Assembly: GCF_042686175.1 (NCBI RefSeq)
Contig: NZ_JBHUOR010000023.1
Span: 62,001-126,000, forward strand
Length of the DNA: 64,000 nucleotides
Source of the DNA: Kurthia populi
Lineage (GTDB): Bacteria > Bacillota > Bacilli > Bacillales_A > Planococcaceae
Reading direction: 5' to 3'
Made by a program: the position numbers and the translations under genes. The first letter of the stretch is position 1. Each line of letters starts with the position of its first letter. Shown here in pieces: positions 8,845 to 17,519 of the stretch. The notes under the pieces were generated by a model. The model did not search any database, was not told the DNA's origin, and worked only from the letters and a program-made list of their open reading frames with translations.

Positions 8845-8906
8845 TAGTTAGTGAAAAAGACAGCGTGTTCTCTCTTTTCAATGTAGGAAAAAAGCTCGCT
8901 AAGGTG

Positions 8907-8945
8907 TTTAAGAAACGTTGTTATAACAACGTTTCTTAAATTTTA
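8907..8945 (+). terminator. Perfect 34-bp palindrome and T run after mnaA
   Basis: Bases 8907-8940 form an exact palindrome with two 17-base arms (TTTAAGAAACGTTGTTA and its complement) and no spacer, followed by TTTT. It most simply ends the upp-mnaA transcript; because both strands are equivalent it could also bind a dimeric protein. Confidence 0.65.
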
Positions 8946-9006
8946 CACAAATTTGTCAACAAATCGACAAAAGTTATTTGCTTGTGAAGTTTTTCACTCT
9001 AAGCAA

Positions 9007-9035
9007 TTGACATGAAATATTCACTATTGTATGCT
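9007..9035 (+). promoter_or_regulatory. SigA-type promoter of the atp operon
   Basis: TTGACA (9007-9012), 17-base spacer, TATGCT (9030-9035). It gives an untranslated leader of about 285 bases before atpI. The leader contains no open gene; it has a short hairpin CCGGT-AACTT-ACCGG (9262-9276) and a GGGAG/CTCCC-like pairing near 9219-9236. The stretch 8845-9006 holds only the palindrome described separately. Confidence 0.75.
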
Positions 9036-9329
9036 AACAAAGGGTTAAAAATGGTTAAGCTTATTATGGCTCTACTCTATCTTTTATCGGAAAAGTCACT
9101 AGGATGTGGGAATACCTATTTTTGAAGAAAAAATACGATTATTCGCATATTTATTGGTGTTTCTTTAGACGTTAAAAGAATGAAAAGGGTTTCCTAAAAG
9201 CTTAGCGCTCACATATAGGGAGCTCGTTTCCCTCCCGCATTTGTAGTTTAATGCTACTTATCCGGTAACTTACCGGTGGTCAGCTAGTACTTCCATCATT
9301 CGAAAAAAGATTCAGGAGATTAAAGGCCA

Positions 9330-9701
9330 ATGGTAGAAATGCATCTCATTTATAGAAGATTAAAAAAGATTGTTCTTTTGTTTCTTCTCGTATGCGCGTT
9401 AGGCTGGTTTTTTACGACATATCAACAAGTATTCGCTGGTCTCGCAGTAGGTGCGCTTTGCGGTCTATTTAATTTTTGGAATCTGGTCCGGAAAATGGAA
9501 AGCTTTGGTCGTAATGTAGAGCAGGGGAAAAAGACGCGTTCTTTAGGTACCCTTATTCGCTTCGCTTCTGGTGTGTTAGGTGTTGCGCTTGCGCTCACGT
9601 ATCCGCAGTATATTAGCGTTGGCGGCACGATCATTGGATTAATGATTCCGTACGTTCTGCTATTAGTGGACAGGATCGTATTTCATTTAAAAAACCAATA
9701 A
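9330..9701 (+). CDS. atpI: ATP synthase subunit I
   Basis: Small membrane protein encoded first in many atp operons, thought to assist c-ring assembly or cation supply. The 123 residues have a basic start and four hydrophobic segments (about 14-30, 33-50, 70-88 and 93-115), with an RKM loop in the middle; this matches the AtpI family in length and layout. The ATG follows AGGAGATT. It is 36 bases upstream of atpB. The sequence is weakly conserved in general, so the call rests on position and topology as well. Confidence 0.82.
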   Translation: MVEMHLIYRRLKKIVLLFLLVCALGWFFTTYQQVFAGLAVGALCGLFNFWNLVRKMESFGRNVEQGKKTRSLGTLIRFASGVLGVALALTYPQYISVGGTIIGLMIPYVLLLVDRIVFHLKNQ

Positions 9702-9737
9702 GCTCGGCGCATTCGAAAGAGAGGTGAACACACAGAA

Positions 9738-10451
9738 ATGAATCACTTAAATCCGTACAGAGAGTTCATGGGATTAGGTTTCAATCCAGCTAACTTAATG
9801 ATGATTACAATTACTTGTTTAATCGTATTATTAATCGCTGTCCTTGCGACACGTAAGTTAGCAATGAAGCCAACTGGTATGCAAAACTTTATGGAGTGGT
9901 TAATGGACTTCGTAAGAGGCATTATCGGCAGCAACATGGACTGGAAAACAGGTGGTAAATTCCATATTCTAGGGATTACATTAATCATGTTTATTTTCGT
10001 AGCAAATATGTTAGGTTTACCATTCTCAGTCCAAATTGATGGTTACTTATGGTGGAAATCACCTACAGCCGATCCAGCAATTACATTAACTTTTGCAGTC
10101 ATGATCATTGTTCTTTCTAACTACTATGGTATTAAAGCACAAGGGATTGGCGGCTACGCGAAAACATTCTTCACACCGATGTGGTGGTTATTCCCAATCA
10201 AATTGATCGAGGAATTTGCCAACACGTTAACATTAGGTCTTCGACTTTATGGTAACATCTACGCAGGTGAGGTTCTTTTAGGCTTACTTGCAGGTCTTGC
10301 AAGCATGTGGAGCGGTGCTGGTATTATCGCAGCAATCATTCCAACATTAGCATGGCAAGGTTTCTCAATCTTCATCGGTACGATCCAATCGTACATTTTC
10401 GTTATGTTAACAATGGTTTACATGTCTCACAAAGTGAGCAAAGACCATTAG
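9738..10451 (+). CDS. atpB: ATP synthase Fo subunit a
   Basis: Membrane subunit forming the proton half-channels against the c-ring. The 237-residue product has about five to six hydrophobic helices and the conserved segment LIEEFANTLTLGLRLYGNIYAGE, with the essential Arg in GLRLYGN, plus the final QSYIFVMLTMVYM helix. Start ATG after GAGAGGTGA. It is followed 76 bases later by atpE. Confidence 0.96.
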   Translation: MNHLNPYREFMGLGFNPANLMMITITCLIVLLIAVLATRKLAMKPTGMQNFMEWLMDFVRGIIGSNMDWKTGGKFHILGITLIMFIFVANMLGLPFSVQIDGYLWWKSPTADPAITLTFAVMIIVLSNYYGIKAQGIGGYAKTFFTPMWWLFPIKLIEEFANTLTLGLRLYGNIYAGEVLLGLLAGLASMWSGAGIIAAIIPTLAWQGFSIFIGTIQSYIFVMLTMVYMSHKVSKDH

Positions 10452-10527
10452 TATAAAAATTGTCTAGGAAACTAGGCAGCTGACAACCAAAAAAAATTTT
10501 ATTATTTCCAAGGAGGAAAACATTACA

Positions 10528-10749
10528 ATGGCAGGTTTAGGTTTAATCGCAGCAGCATTAGCAGTTGGTTTAGGTGCACTTGGTGCAGGTATTGGTAACG
10601 GTCTTATCGTAGGTCGTACAGTAGAAGGTATCGCTCGTCAACCAGAATTAAAAGGTCTTTTACAAACAACAATGTTCATCGGTGTCGCTTTAGTAGAAGC
10701 ATTACCAATCATCGCGGTAGTAATCGCATTCATCGTAATGAACAAATAA
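10528..10749 (+). CDS. atpE: ATP synthase Fo subunit c
   Basis: The 73-residue, two-helix proteolipid of the rotor ring. The glycine-rich first helix (ALGAGIGNG), the RQPE polar loop and the second helix with the ion-carrying Glu in GVALVEALPII are all present. The site lacks the extra polar ligands of Na+-type rings, so proton use is expected. A very strong AAGGAGGAAA binding site and extreme codon bias fit the high copy number of subunit c. A stable hairpin follows in a 212-base gap before atpF. Confidence 0.97.
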   Translation: MAGLGLIAAALAVGLGALGAGIGNGLIVGRTVEGIARQPELKGLLQTTMFIGVALVEALPIIAVVIAFIVMNK

Positions 10750-10766
10750 TTTCAATTACGATAAAG

Positions 10767-10789
10767 ATGGCGAAGTATTCCTTCGCCAT
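10767..10789 (+). other. Hairpin between atpE and atpF
   Basis: Perfect 9-bp stem ATGGCGAAG / CTTCGCCAT with a TATTC loop, followed by a weak T-rich stretch only. It probably protects the 3' end of atpE-containing mRNA or partly attenuates transcription into atpF, which would raise subunit c output (inference). The rest of 10790-10961 shows no gene. Confidence 0.6.
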
Positions 10790-10961
10790 TCCTTTATGTT
10801 TTTCCAATAACCTTCTGAGTTACAAGGTTTCTAGCGATAGTTTAGGCGTAGCTCATTTGATTTAACTATTAGTAGAACAAGTGTGTTTTACTTTTTATAA
10901 CATGTAAGATTTGTGTGTGTAACAATGAATTTTATAAGCTCTTGAAGGGAGTGAAACAATC

Positions 10962-11486
10962 GTGTTTCTAGATCATCTAGTACTAGGAGCTGCCGGACAC
11001 CAAGGTGTGAACTGGGGTGATATCGCATTTACCCTTATCATGTTCATTATCTTAATGGCAATCCTTAAGAAAGTTGCATGGGGTCCTTTAATGGGTATCA
11101 TGCAAAAACGTGAAGAACAAGTCGCAAATGATTTAGACGAAGCTGCAAAGAATCGTCAAGAATCTCAACAACTTTTAGAAGAACAACGTAGCCTTTTAAA
11201 CAAATCTCAAAACGAAGCACAAGCGATTGTTGAAAACGCTAAGAAACAAGCTGAAATGCAAAAACAAGAGATTGTTTCTGCAGCTAAAAATGAAGCTGTG
11301 CGTTTACAAGAATCTGCTAAACGTGATATCGAAGCAGAACGTGAAAAAGCTATCGCTGCAGTACGTGAAGAAGTGGTATCACTTTCAGTACTTGCTGCTT
11401 CTAAAGTTCTTTCTAAAGAAGTATCTGAACAAGATAATCGTGCTCTTATCGAAGAAACGATTGCGAAGGCAGGGGAAGCTCGATGA
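10962..11486 (+). CDS. atpF: ATP synthase Fo subunit b
   Basis: Peripheral stalk subunit of 174 residues: one N-terminal membrane helix (about 19-37, DIAFTLIMFIILMAIL) followed by a long charged coiled coil reaching F1. Starts with GTG after GAAGGGAGTG. Its end overlaps atpH by 4 bases, indicating coupled translation. Confidence 0.96.
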   Translation: MFLDHLVLGAAGHQGVNWGDIAFTLIMFIILMAILKKVAWGPLMGIMQKREEQVANDLDEAAKNRQESQQLLEEQRSLLNKSQNEAQAIVENAKKQAEMQKQEIVSAAKNEAVRLQESAKRDIEAEREKAIAAVREEVVSLSVLAASKVLSKEVSEQDNRALIEETIAKAGEAR

Positions 11487-12019
11487 GTCAATCACCAGCA
11501 GCTAAACGCTATGCCGAAGCACTTTTTCAATTAGCGAACTCTACGAATTCTGTTGAAGCTGTTACAGCTAACGTCGCAGAAATCAAAAAGGTTTTAGGCG
11601 AAGATAATGGCCTTATGGTTTTATTAGATTCTCCTCAAATCCCAGCTACGCAAAAACGTCAACTGTTTGATACAGTTTTCGCTGGCGCAGAGCAAATCGT
11701 GCTTAACGCACTTAAAGTAATCCTTGATAAGGGTCGTATCCACGAGTTACCAGCAATCATTAGCGAGTACATGACACTTGCTTACAATGCATCTGGTGCT
11801 GCGGAAGCTGTTGTTTATTCAACAACTACCCTAACTGAAGATGAACTTAATCGTATTTCAGCTACTTTTGCTAAAAAAGTTGGCAAAGATACGCTTCATA
11901 TTACAAATGTAATCGATCCATCATTACTTGGTGGTATCAAAGTACAAGTAGGTAATTTAATTTATGACAGCACTATTGCTACTAAATTAGAAAGCTTAAA
12001 ACGTACATTAATCGGATAA
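11483..12019 (+). CDS. atpH: ATP synthase F1 subunit delta
   Basis: 178-residue stator protein connecting subunit b to the top of F1. The N-terminal helical domain begins AAKRYAEALFQLA, and the C-terminal domain contains the conserved DPSLLGGIKVQVGNLIYD segment. It overlaps atpF by 4 bases and precedes atpA by 29 bases. Confidence 0.96.
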   Translation: MSQSPAAKRYAEALFQLANSTNSVEAVTANVAEIKKVLGEDNGLMVLLDSPQIPATQKRQLFDTVFAGAEQIVLNALKVILDKGRIHELPAIISEYMTLAYNASGAAEAVVYSTTTLTEDELNRISATFAKKVGKDTLHITNVIDPSLLGGIKVQVGNLIYDSTIATKLESLKRTLIG

Positions 12020-12048
12020 TCCGAAAACAATTTTGAGAGGTGACAAAC

Positions 12049-13569
12049 GTGGGCATCAAAGCTGAAGAAATCAGTGTACTTATTAAACAGCAGATGGAAA
12101 ATTACCAATCTGAAATGCAAGTAAGCGAAGTAGGTACAATCATCACTGTTGGTGACGGTATCGCTCGTGTTCACGGTCTTGATAACGTTATGTCAGGCGA
12201 ACTTTTAGAGTTCTCTACAGGCGTTCTTGGTATGGCACAAAACTTAGAAGCAAATAACGTAGGTATCGTTATTCTAGGTCCAAGTGATGGTATCAAAGAA
12301 GGCGACGAAGTAAAACGTACAGGCCGTATTATGGAAGTTCCAGTTGGTGAAGAACTAATTGGTCGTGTTGTAAACACATTAGGTTTACCAGTTGATGGAT
12401 TAGGTCCAATCAACACAACAAAAACTCGTCCTATCGAAAGCCCAGCTTTCGGTGTAATGGCTCGTAAGTCAGTAGACCAACCATTACAAACAGGTATCAA
12501 AGCAATCGATGCATTAGTTCCAATTGGCCGTGGTCAACGTGAATTAATCATCGGTGACCGTCAAGTAGGTAAAACATCTGTAGCAGTTGATGCAATCATC
12601 AACCAAGCTGACCAAGATGTTATTTGTATCTATGTTGCTATCGGTCAAAAAGAATCTACAGTTCGTAACTTAGTAGAAACTTTACGTGCACACGGTGCAT
12701 TAGACTACACAATCGTTCTTACTGCAGCAGCATCTTCTCCATCTCCAATGTTATACCTAGCTCCTTATGCTGGTGTATCAATGGCGGAAGAATTAATGCT
12801 ACAAGGTAAAGACGTATTAATCGTATATGATGATCTTTCTAAGCAAGCAGCAGCTTACCGTGAACTGTCATTATTATTACGTCGTCCTCCAGGTCGTGAA
12901 GCTTACCCTGGTGATGTATTCTACCTACACTCTCGTTTATTAGAACGTGCAGCTCGTCTTAACGAAAACTACGGCGGTGGTTCAATCACAGCTCTTCCAT
13001 TCGTTGAAACACAAGCTGGTGATATCGGTGCTTACATCCCAACAAACGTAATCTCTATCACAGATGGTCAAATCTTCTTACAATCTAACTTATTCAACTC
13101 TGGTGTACGCCCAGCGATCAACCCAGGTCTTTCTGTATCTCGTGTTGGTGGTTCTGCGCAAATCAAAGCAATGAAAAAAGTTGCCGGTACATTACGTCTT
13201 GACTTAGCTCGTTTCCGCGAACTTGAGTCATTCGCACAATTCGGTTCAGATTTAGATGAAGCGACTACTCGTAGCTTAGAACGTGGTAAACGTACTGTTG
13301 AAGTTTTAAAACAAGACTTAAACAAACCAATCCCAGTTCAAAAACAAGTTGCAATCATCTACGCATTAACTAAAGGATTCTTAGATGACGTTCCGGTACA
13401 AGATATCGTACGTTTCGAAAACGAATTCAACTTATGGTTAGATGCTAACGATGCAGGCCACAAAAACATTTTAGGTCAAATCAAAGATACTAAAGGTCTT
13501 CCAGCAGATGAAGATATGAAAGCTACTATTGAAGCATTCAAAAAAACTTTCGCTCGTTCAGCTGAATAA
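12049..13569 (+). CDS. atpA: ATP synthase F1 subunit alpha
   Basis: Non-catalytic nucleotide-binding subunit, 506 residues from the chosen GTG (Gly-Ile-Lys-Ala-Glu-Glu after Met). A GTG 9 bases upstream is part of the GAGAGGTGA binding site and is rejected as the start. The P-loop GDRQVGKTS, the Arg-finger region and the signature PAINPGLSVSRVGGSAQ are present. Codon bias is extreme. Confidence 0.97.
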   Translation: MGIKAEEISVLIKQQMENYQSEMQVSEVGTIITVGDGIARVHGLDNVMSGELLEFSTGVLGMAQNLEANNVGIVILGPSDGIKEGDEVKRTGRIMEVPVGEELIGRVVNTLGLPVDGLGPINTTKTRPIESPAFGVMARKSVDQPLQTGIKAIDALVPIGRGQRELIIGDRQVGKTSVAVDAIINQADQDVICIYVAIGQKESTVRNLVETLRAHGALDYTIVLTAAASSPSPMLYLAPYAGVSMAEELMLQGKDVLIVYDDLSKQAAAYRELSLLLRRPPGREAYPGDVFYLHSRLLERAARLNENYGGGSITALPFVETQAGDIGAYIPTNVISITDGQIFLQSNLFNSGVRPAINPGLSVSRVGGSAQIKAMKKVAGTLRLDLARFRELESFAQFGSDLDEATTRSLERGKRTVEVLKQDLNKPIPVQKQVAIIYALTKGFLDDVPVQDIVRFENEFNLWLDANDAGHKNILGQIKDTKGLPADEDMKATIEAFKKTFARSAE

Positions 13570-13613
13570 TCTTTCTTGTGACTAACTTAAAATAATAAGG
13601 TGGTGAAATATCA

Positions 13614-14468
13614 ATGGCAACATTACGTGAGGTCAAACAACGTATTAACTCTACGAAGTCTACTTCAAAGATTACGCAAGCAATGCATTTAGTATCATCT
13701 TCTAAGATGGCACGTGCAGAGCGTAACGCGAAAAAATACGTTCCATATATGAATAAAATTCAAGACGTGGTAGCTGCAATCGCTAACGGTACAGCTGCCT
13801 CTCACCCAATGTTAGTAGAACGTCCTGTTAAGAAGACGGCGTATATCGTCATCGCTTCTGACCGTGGACTTGCTGGTGCTTATAATACGAATTCAATTCG
13901 TACAGCAATCACTGCAATGGAAGACCGCAAACAATCGAAAGATCAAGCAGTCATCTTCGCAGTAGGTCGTATGGCATCAGACTTCTTCACGAAACAAGGT
14001 TATAACGTAGTCGATTCTGAAATCGGTTTACCAGACCAACCTGCTTTCTCTGACATTAAACGTATTGCTCGTACTGCTGTTGGTATGTTCACAGATGGTC
14101 AAATTGATGAAGTAGTAATGTGTTATGCGCATTTCGAAAATGCCGTTTCACAAGTGTTCACTGAACGCAAATTACTACCAATCACTGATATCGCACCAGC
14201 TACTACAAATGCTTCTTACGAATTCGAGCCATCAGGCGAAGAAATCCTTGAAGTATTACTTCCACAATATGCGGAAAGCCTAGTATACGGTGCATTATTA
14301 GATGCGAAAGCTAGTGAACATGCTGCACGTATGACAGCAATGAAAAACGCAACAGACAACGCTAAAGAATTAATTAATGACTTAACAGTATTGTATAACC
14401 GCGCGCGTCAAGCGGCGATTACACAAGAAATTACAGAAATCGTTGCAGGTGCAGCTGCCTTAGAATAG
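13614..14468 (+). CDS. atpG: ATP synthase F1 subunit gamma
   Basis: 284-residue central rotor shaft. The N-terminal helix (TLREVKQRINSTKSTSKITQAM) and the C-terminal helix ending TQEITEIVAGAAAL form the coiled coil inside the alpha3-beta3 ring. ATG follows AAGGTGGTGA. Normal length for Bacillales. Confidence 0.96.
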   Translation: MATLREVKQRINSTKSTSKITQAMHLVSSSKMARAERNAKKYVPYMNKIQDVVAAIANGTAASHPMLVERPVKKTAYIVIASDRGLAGAYNTNSIRTAITAMEDRKQSKDQAVIFAVGRMASDFFTKQGYNVVDSEIGLPDQPAFSDIKRIARTAVGMFTDGQIDEVVMCYAHFENAVSQVFTERKLLPITDIAPATTNASYEFEPSGEEILEVLLPQYAESLVYGALLDAKASEHAARMTAMKNATDNAKELINDLTVLYNRARQAAITQEITEIVAGAAALE

Positions 14469-14519
14469 GCTCTCACTATGCACTGATCCCTGTAGATTTT
14501 GATAGGAGGGAAACGCATA

Positions 14520-15944
14520 ATGAACACAGGACACGTTCTTCAAATTATGGGTGCCGTAGTCGATGTACAATTCGGCGAAGGTACACTACCAGAAATTTAT
14601 AACGCGCTAACTGTAGAAATTAACAAACCTAACGAAGAACCTACTATTCTTACATTAGAAGTAGCTCTTCATTTAGGTGACAACGCTGTCCGCACGATCG
14701 CAATGGCATCAACTGATGGCTTACGTCGTGGTGCAGTCGTAACTGACACAGGTGCTGCAATCTCAGTACCAGTAGGTGAAGAAACTCTAGGCCGCGTATT
14801 TAACGTACTAGGCGATCCAATCGATTTAGAAGCAGGTAAAGAACCAGTACCAGCTTCAGTTCGTCGCGATCCAATTCACCGCGAAGCTCCAAAATTCGAT
14901 GAATTATCTACTTCAGTAGAAATTCTTGAAACAGGTATTAAAGTAGTCGATTTATTAGCTCCTTACATCAAAGGTGGTAAAGTCGGTCTATTCGGTGGTG
15001 CCGGTGTAGGTAAAACCGTTTTAATCCAAGAATTAATCAACAACATCGCCAAAGGTCACGGCGGTATCTCAGTATTCGCTGGTGTTGGTGAACGTACTCG
15101 TGAAGGTAATGACCTTTACTACGAAATGACTGACGCAGGCGTTATCACTAAAACTGCGATGGTATTCGGTCAAATGAATGAGCCACCAGGTGCTCGTATG
15201 CGTGTAGCACTTTCTGGTCTTACAATGGCAGAATACTTCCGTGATGAAATGGGTCAAGACGTACTTCTATTCATAGATAACATCTTCCGTTTCACTCAAG
15301 CAGGTTCAGAGGTTTCAGCATTATTAGGTCGTATGCCTTCTGCTGTAGGTTACCAACCAACTCTTGCAACTGAAATGGGTAAATTACAAGAACGTATCAC
15401 TTCTACTAACAAAGGTTCTGTTACTTCTATTCAAGCGGTATATGTACCAGCCGATGACTACACTGACCCGGCTCCAGCTACAACATTCGCTCACTTAGAC
15501 TCAACAACTAACCTTGAACGTAAATTATCTGAAATGGGTATCTACCCTGCGGTTGACCCATTAGCTTCAACTTCTCGTGCATTAGCACCTGAAATCGTTG
15601 GTCAAGAACACTACGACGTAGCTCGTAAAGTTCAATCAACATTACAACGCTACAATGAATTACAAGATATCATCGCTATCTTAGGTATGGATGAATTATC
15701 TGATGACGATAAAGTATTAGTTGGCCGCGCACGTCGTATCCAATTCTTCTTATCTCAAAACTTCCACGTAGCAGAACAATTCACTGGTCAAAAAGGTTCT
15801 CTTGTTGCCGTGAAAGATACTATTCAAGGTTTCAAAGAAATTCTTGAAGGTAAATACGATAAATTCCCTGAAGAAGCTTTCCACTTAGTTGGTGGCATCG
15901 ACGACGTTATCGAAAAAGCTAAAGGCTTAGGCGTAACACTTTAA
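14520..15944 (+). CDS. atpD: ATP synthase F1 subunit beta
   Basis: Catalytic subunit of 474 residues. P-loop GGAGVGKTV, the catalytic Glu in GVGERTREGND, the DELSEED-like sequence (here DELSDDD, near 395-401) and the signature PAVDPLASTSRA are visible. An upstream in-frame TTG gives seven extra residues, but the ATG directly after AGGAGGGAAA is the real start. Confidence 0.97.
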   Translation: MNTGHVLQIMGAVVDVQFGEGTLPEIYNALTVEINKPNEEPTILTLEVALHLGDNAVRTIAMASTDGLRRGAVVTDTGAAISVPVGEETLGRVFNVLGDPIDLEAGKEPVPASVRRDPIHREAPKFDELSTSVEILETGIKVVDLLAPYIKGGKVGLFGGAGVGKTVLIQELINNIAKGHGGISVFAGVGERTREGNDLYYEMTDAGVITKTAMVFGQMNEPPGARMRVALSGLTMAEYFRDEMGQDVLLFIDNIFRFTQAGSEVSALLGRMPSAVGYQPTLATEMGKLQERITSTNKGSVTSIQAVYVPADDYTDPAPATTFAHLDSTTNLERKLSEMGIYPAVDPLASTSRALAPEIVGQEHYDVARKVQSTLQRYNELQDIIAILGMDELSDDDKVLVGRARRIQFFLSQNFHVAEQFTGQKGSLVAVKDTIQGFKEILEGKYDKFPEEAFHLVGGIDDVIEKAKGLGVTL

Positions 15945-15969
15945 TCAAAGGGACTAGGAGGAAGAAAAT

Positions 15970-16377
15970 ATGAAGACCACTGTAGTCAACATTGTCACTC
16001 CTGACGGTCCTGTATACGATTCAGCAGCTGCAATGGTAAGTGTTCGTGCTACATCTGGGGAAATGGGGATCTTACCAGGTCACATTCCTACAGTAGCACC
16101 ACTTGCTATTGGTATTGTACGCGTGAAAACTGCGGACAATAAAACGGAATTAGTAGCTGTTACTGGCGGTTTTGTAGAAATCCGTCCTGAACAAGTTACT
16201 ATTCTTACACCATCTGCTGAAGTTGCCGAAAATATTGACCTTGCTCGTGCGAAAGAAGCACTTAAACGTGCGGAACAACGCCTGCAAGCGAAAAAAGACG
16301 GCATCGATGTTAAGCGCGCTGAGTTAGCTCTTAACCGCGCGATAAATCGTATCAACGTTAAAGAGGGTAACATTTAA
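15970..16377 (+). CDS. atpC: ATP synthase F1 subunit epsilon
   Basis: 135-residue subunit: an N-terminal beta-sandwich (VTPDGPVYDSAAAMVSVRATSGEMGILPGHIP) and a two-helix C-terminal domain (ARAKEALKRAEQRL) that can extend to inhibit ATP hydrolysis. Last gene of the operon; a strong terminator follows 19 bases later. Confidence 0.96.
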   Translation: MKTTVVNIVTPDGPVYDSAAAMVSVRATSGEMGILPGHIPTVAPLAIGIVRVKTADNKTELVAVTGGFVEIRPEQVTILTPSAEVAENIDLARAKEALKRAEQRLQAKKDGIDVKRAELALNRAINRINVKEGNI

Positions 16378-16395
16378 GCTCTGTGCTTACTATAT

Positions 16396-16436
16396 AAAAC
16401 GAGTAGATTTCCGGCCGGGATCTACTCGTTTTTTTT
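16396..16436 (+). terminator. Intrinsic terminator of the atp operon
   Basis: AACGAGTAGA / TCTACTCGTT stem (16398-16407 and 16421-16430) with a GC-rich loop and a run of eight T. Confidence 0.9.
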
Positions 16437-16624
16437 ATTCACAGGGACGTGAATAGTTCTGCGTTGCCGCAGGGACGCGGCGGTTTTAGCAGAACCTCAT
16501 CTTCTTCCGGATGCGAATAGTTCTGCGTTGCTCCTAGGACGGGAGCGAACTTAGCAGAACCACATAGAAAAATGGATGGAAGCCGTTCTGCGTTGCCGCA
16601 GGGATGCGGCGGTTTTAGCAGAAC
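16436..16624 (+). repeat. Tandem array of nested hairpins with GGA loops
   Basis: Three copies of a unit of about 40 bases start at 16456, 16520 and 16585, so the period is 64-65. Each has an outer stem GTTCTGC / GCAGAAC and an inner stem that differs between copies but still pairs: GCCGC/GCGGC in copies 1 and 3, GCTCC/GGAGC in copy 2. Loops are AGGGAC, TAGGACG and AGGGAT. A fourth hairpin, TATTCAC-AGGGAC-GTGAATA (16436-16455), abuts copy 1 and has the same loop. Compensatory change in the inner stem points to selection on RNA (or single-stranded DNA) structure. Function unknown. Confidence 0.85.
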
Positions 16625-16875
16625 CTCCTTTATAAAAGCATTAGGATTCAGTCAGTTCCTTTTAACGTACTACAAAAAAACTTCCTTTATATAGAAGCAA
16701 CTAACCACAGGAAAATCCATCTCAAAGAATATGTATATGAAGGAATGAATACATCGTAATAGAGAGGGAAAACATTGTTACGAATTAGCGGATAAAGTCA
16801 ATTTTCTTTCCGAAGCTTTCTGTCGAAAAAATACATCAAATCCATTAGAATATAATATAGAAGAAACTCAAAAAA

Positions 16876-16920
16876 ACTCGACTATGTCTTAAGCAGCAAT
16901 TAGTCGAGTTTCTATTTTTT
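16876..16920 (+). terminator. Terminator-like hairpin upstream of ywzB
   Basis: Perfect 10-bp stem AACTCGACTA / TAGTCGAGTT (16876-16885, 16902-16911) followed by TTCTATTTTTT. A -10-like TATAAT lies just before it at 16851-16856 without a clear -35. It may end a transcript covering the hairpin array, or act as an attenuator for ywzB. The stretch 16625-16875 shows no gene. Confidence 0.65.
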
Positions 16921-16957
16921 AAACTAGGTAATCATAATGAATTGGAGGTTAAGTAGT

Positions 16958-17203
16958 ATGGGTGAGATCTCTACATTAATTGGGCAGAACGCACTGTTCA
17001 GTTTATTGTCACATATCTTTTTCATGGCAATTACATTTTATGGATTACAAAGTTTAATGTACAGCCAGTTTTTCAAAAAAAATCATGTCTTTCAAACGCG
17101 ACTCATTTTAATTCTATTAAGTATTGCCATCGGAGGAGCGGCATCTAGGGTTTTCTTGGAATTTACAGGGTGGGCCAAGCAGCTTAGTTATTTATTTTCG
17201 TAA
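16958..17203 (+). CDS. ywzB: DUF1146 family membrane protein YwzB
   Basis: 81-residue protein of unknown function with two predicted membrane helices (about 12-35 and 50-68) separated by a basic loop (FFKKNHVFQTR), the usual DUF1146 layout. Found between atpC and murA in B. subtilis and here. An in-frame ATG 21 bases upstream lies before the GGAGGT binding site, so the start immediately downstream of that site is taken. Confidence 0.82.
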   Translation: MGEISTLIGQNALFSLLSHIFFMAITFYGLQSLMYSQFFKKNHVFQTRLILILLSIAIGGAASRVFLEFTGWAKQLSYLFS

Positions 17204-17519
17204 ACCGTTTATATTTTGATATAATAGAAACCTGATTGAAAATTTTTTTCTTATAACCTAAGTTGTTTAATTTTATATGACATGAATAATTTACTATTTC
17301 CTGGGGAATAATATGATGGAAGTAGGCATCGGTAATAGATTTATGTTAAAATTTATAAAGGCTAATTGAAATTGGTGTTTTGGATGCTTGTCAATCCATA
17401 GAAAACCATGTATCATTATATGTGTTTTGCTACTAATAATTGACAACAGACATTAATAATGAATAATGAATAGATGATGAAAATTTTTTTGATATAAATA
17501 CATTCGGAGGGACAAAAAA
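17204..17519 (+). other. AT-rich intergenic region before murA
   Basis: No gene, hairpin terminator or repeat was recognised. A TATAAT hexamer at 17219-17224 and a TATGTTAAAAT stretch near 17341-17351 are possible -10 elements for murA, both lacking a good -35 box. The ribosome binding site GGAGGGA lies just before the murA start. Confidence 0.4.

Noticed and set aside
9036..9329. tRNA or small RNA gene in the atp leader
   Set aside because: No cloverleaf or TPsiC-arm sequence was found; only short hairpins are present.
16456..16624. CRISPR array
   Set aside because: Repeats are strongly palindromic and differ from one another in the inner stem, there are only three units, spacers are not comparable in quality and no cas genes are nearby.
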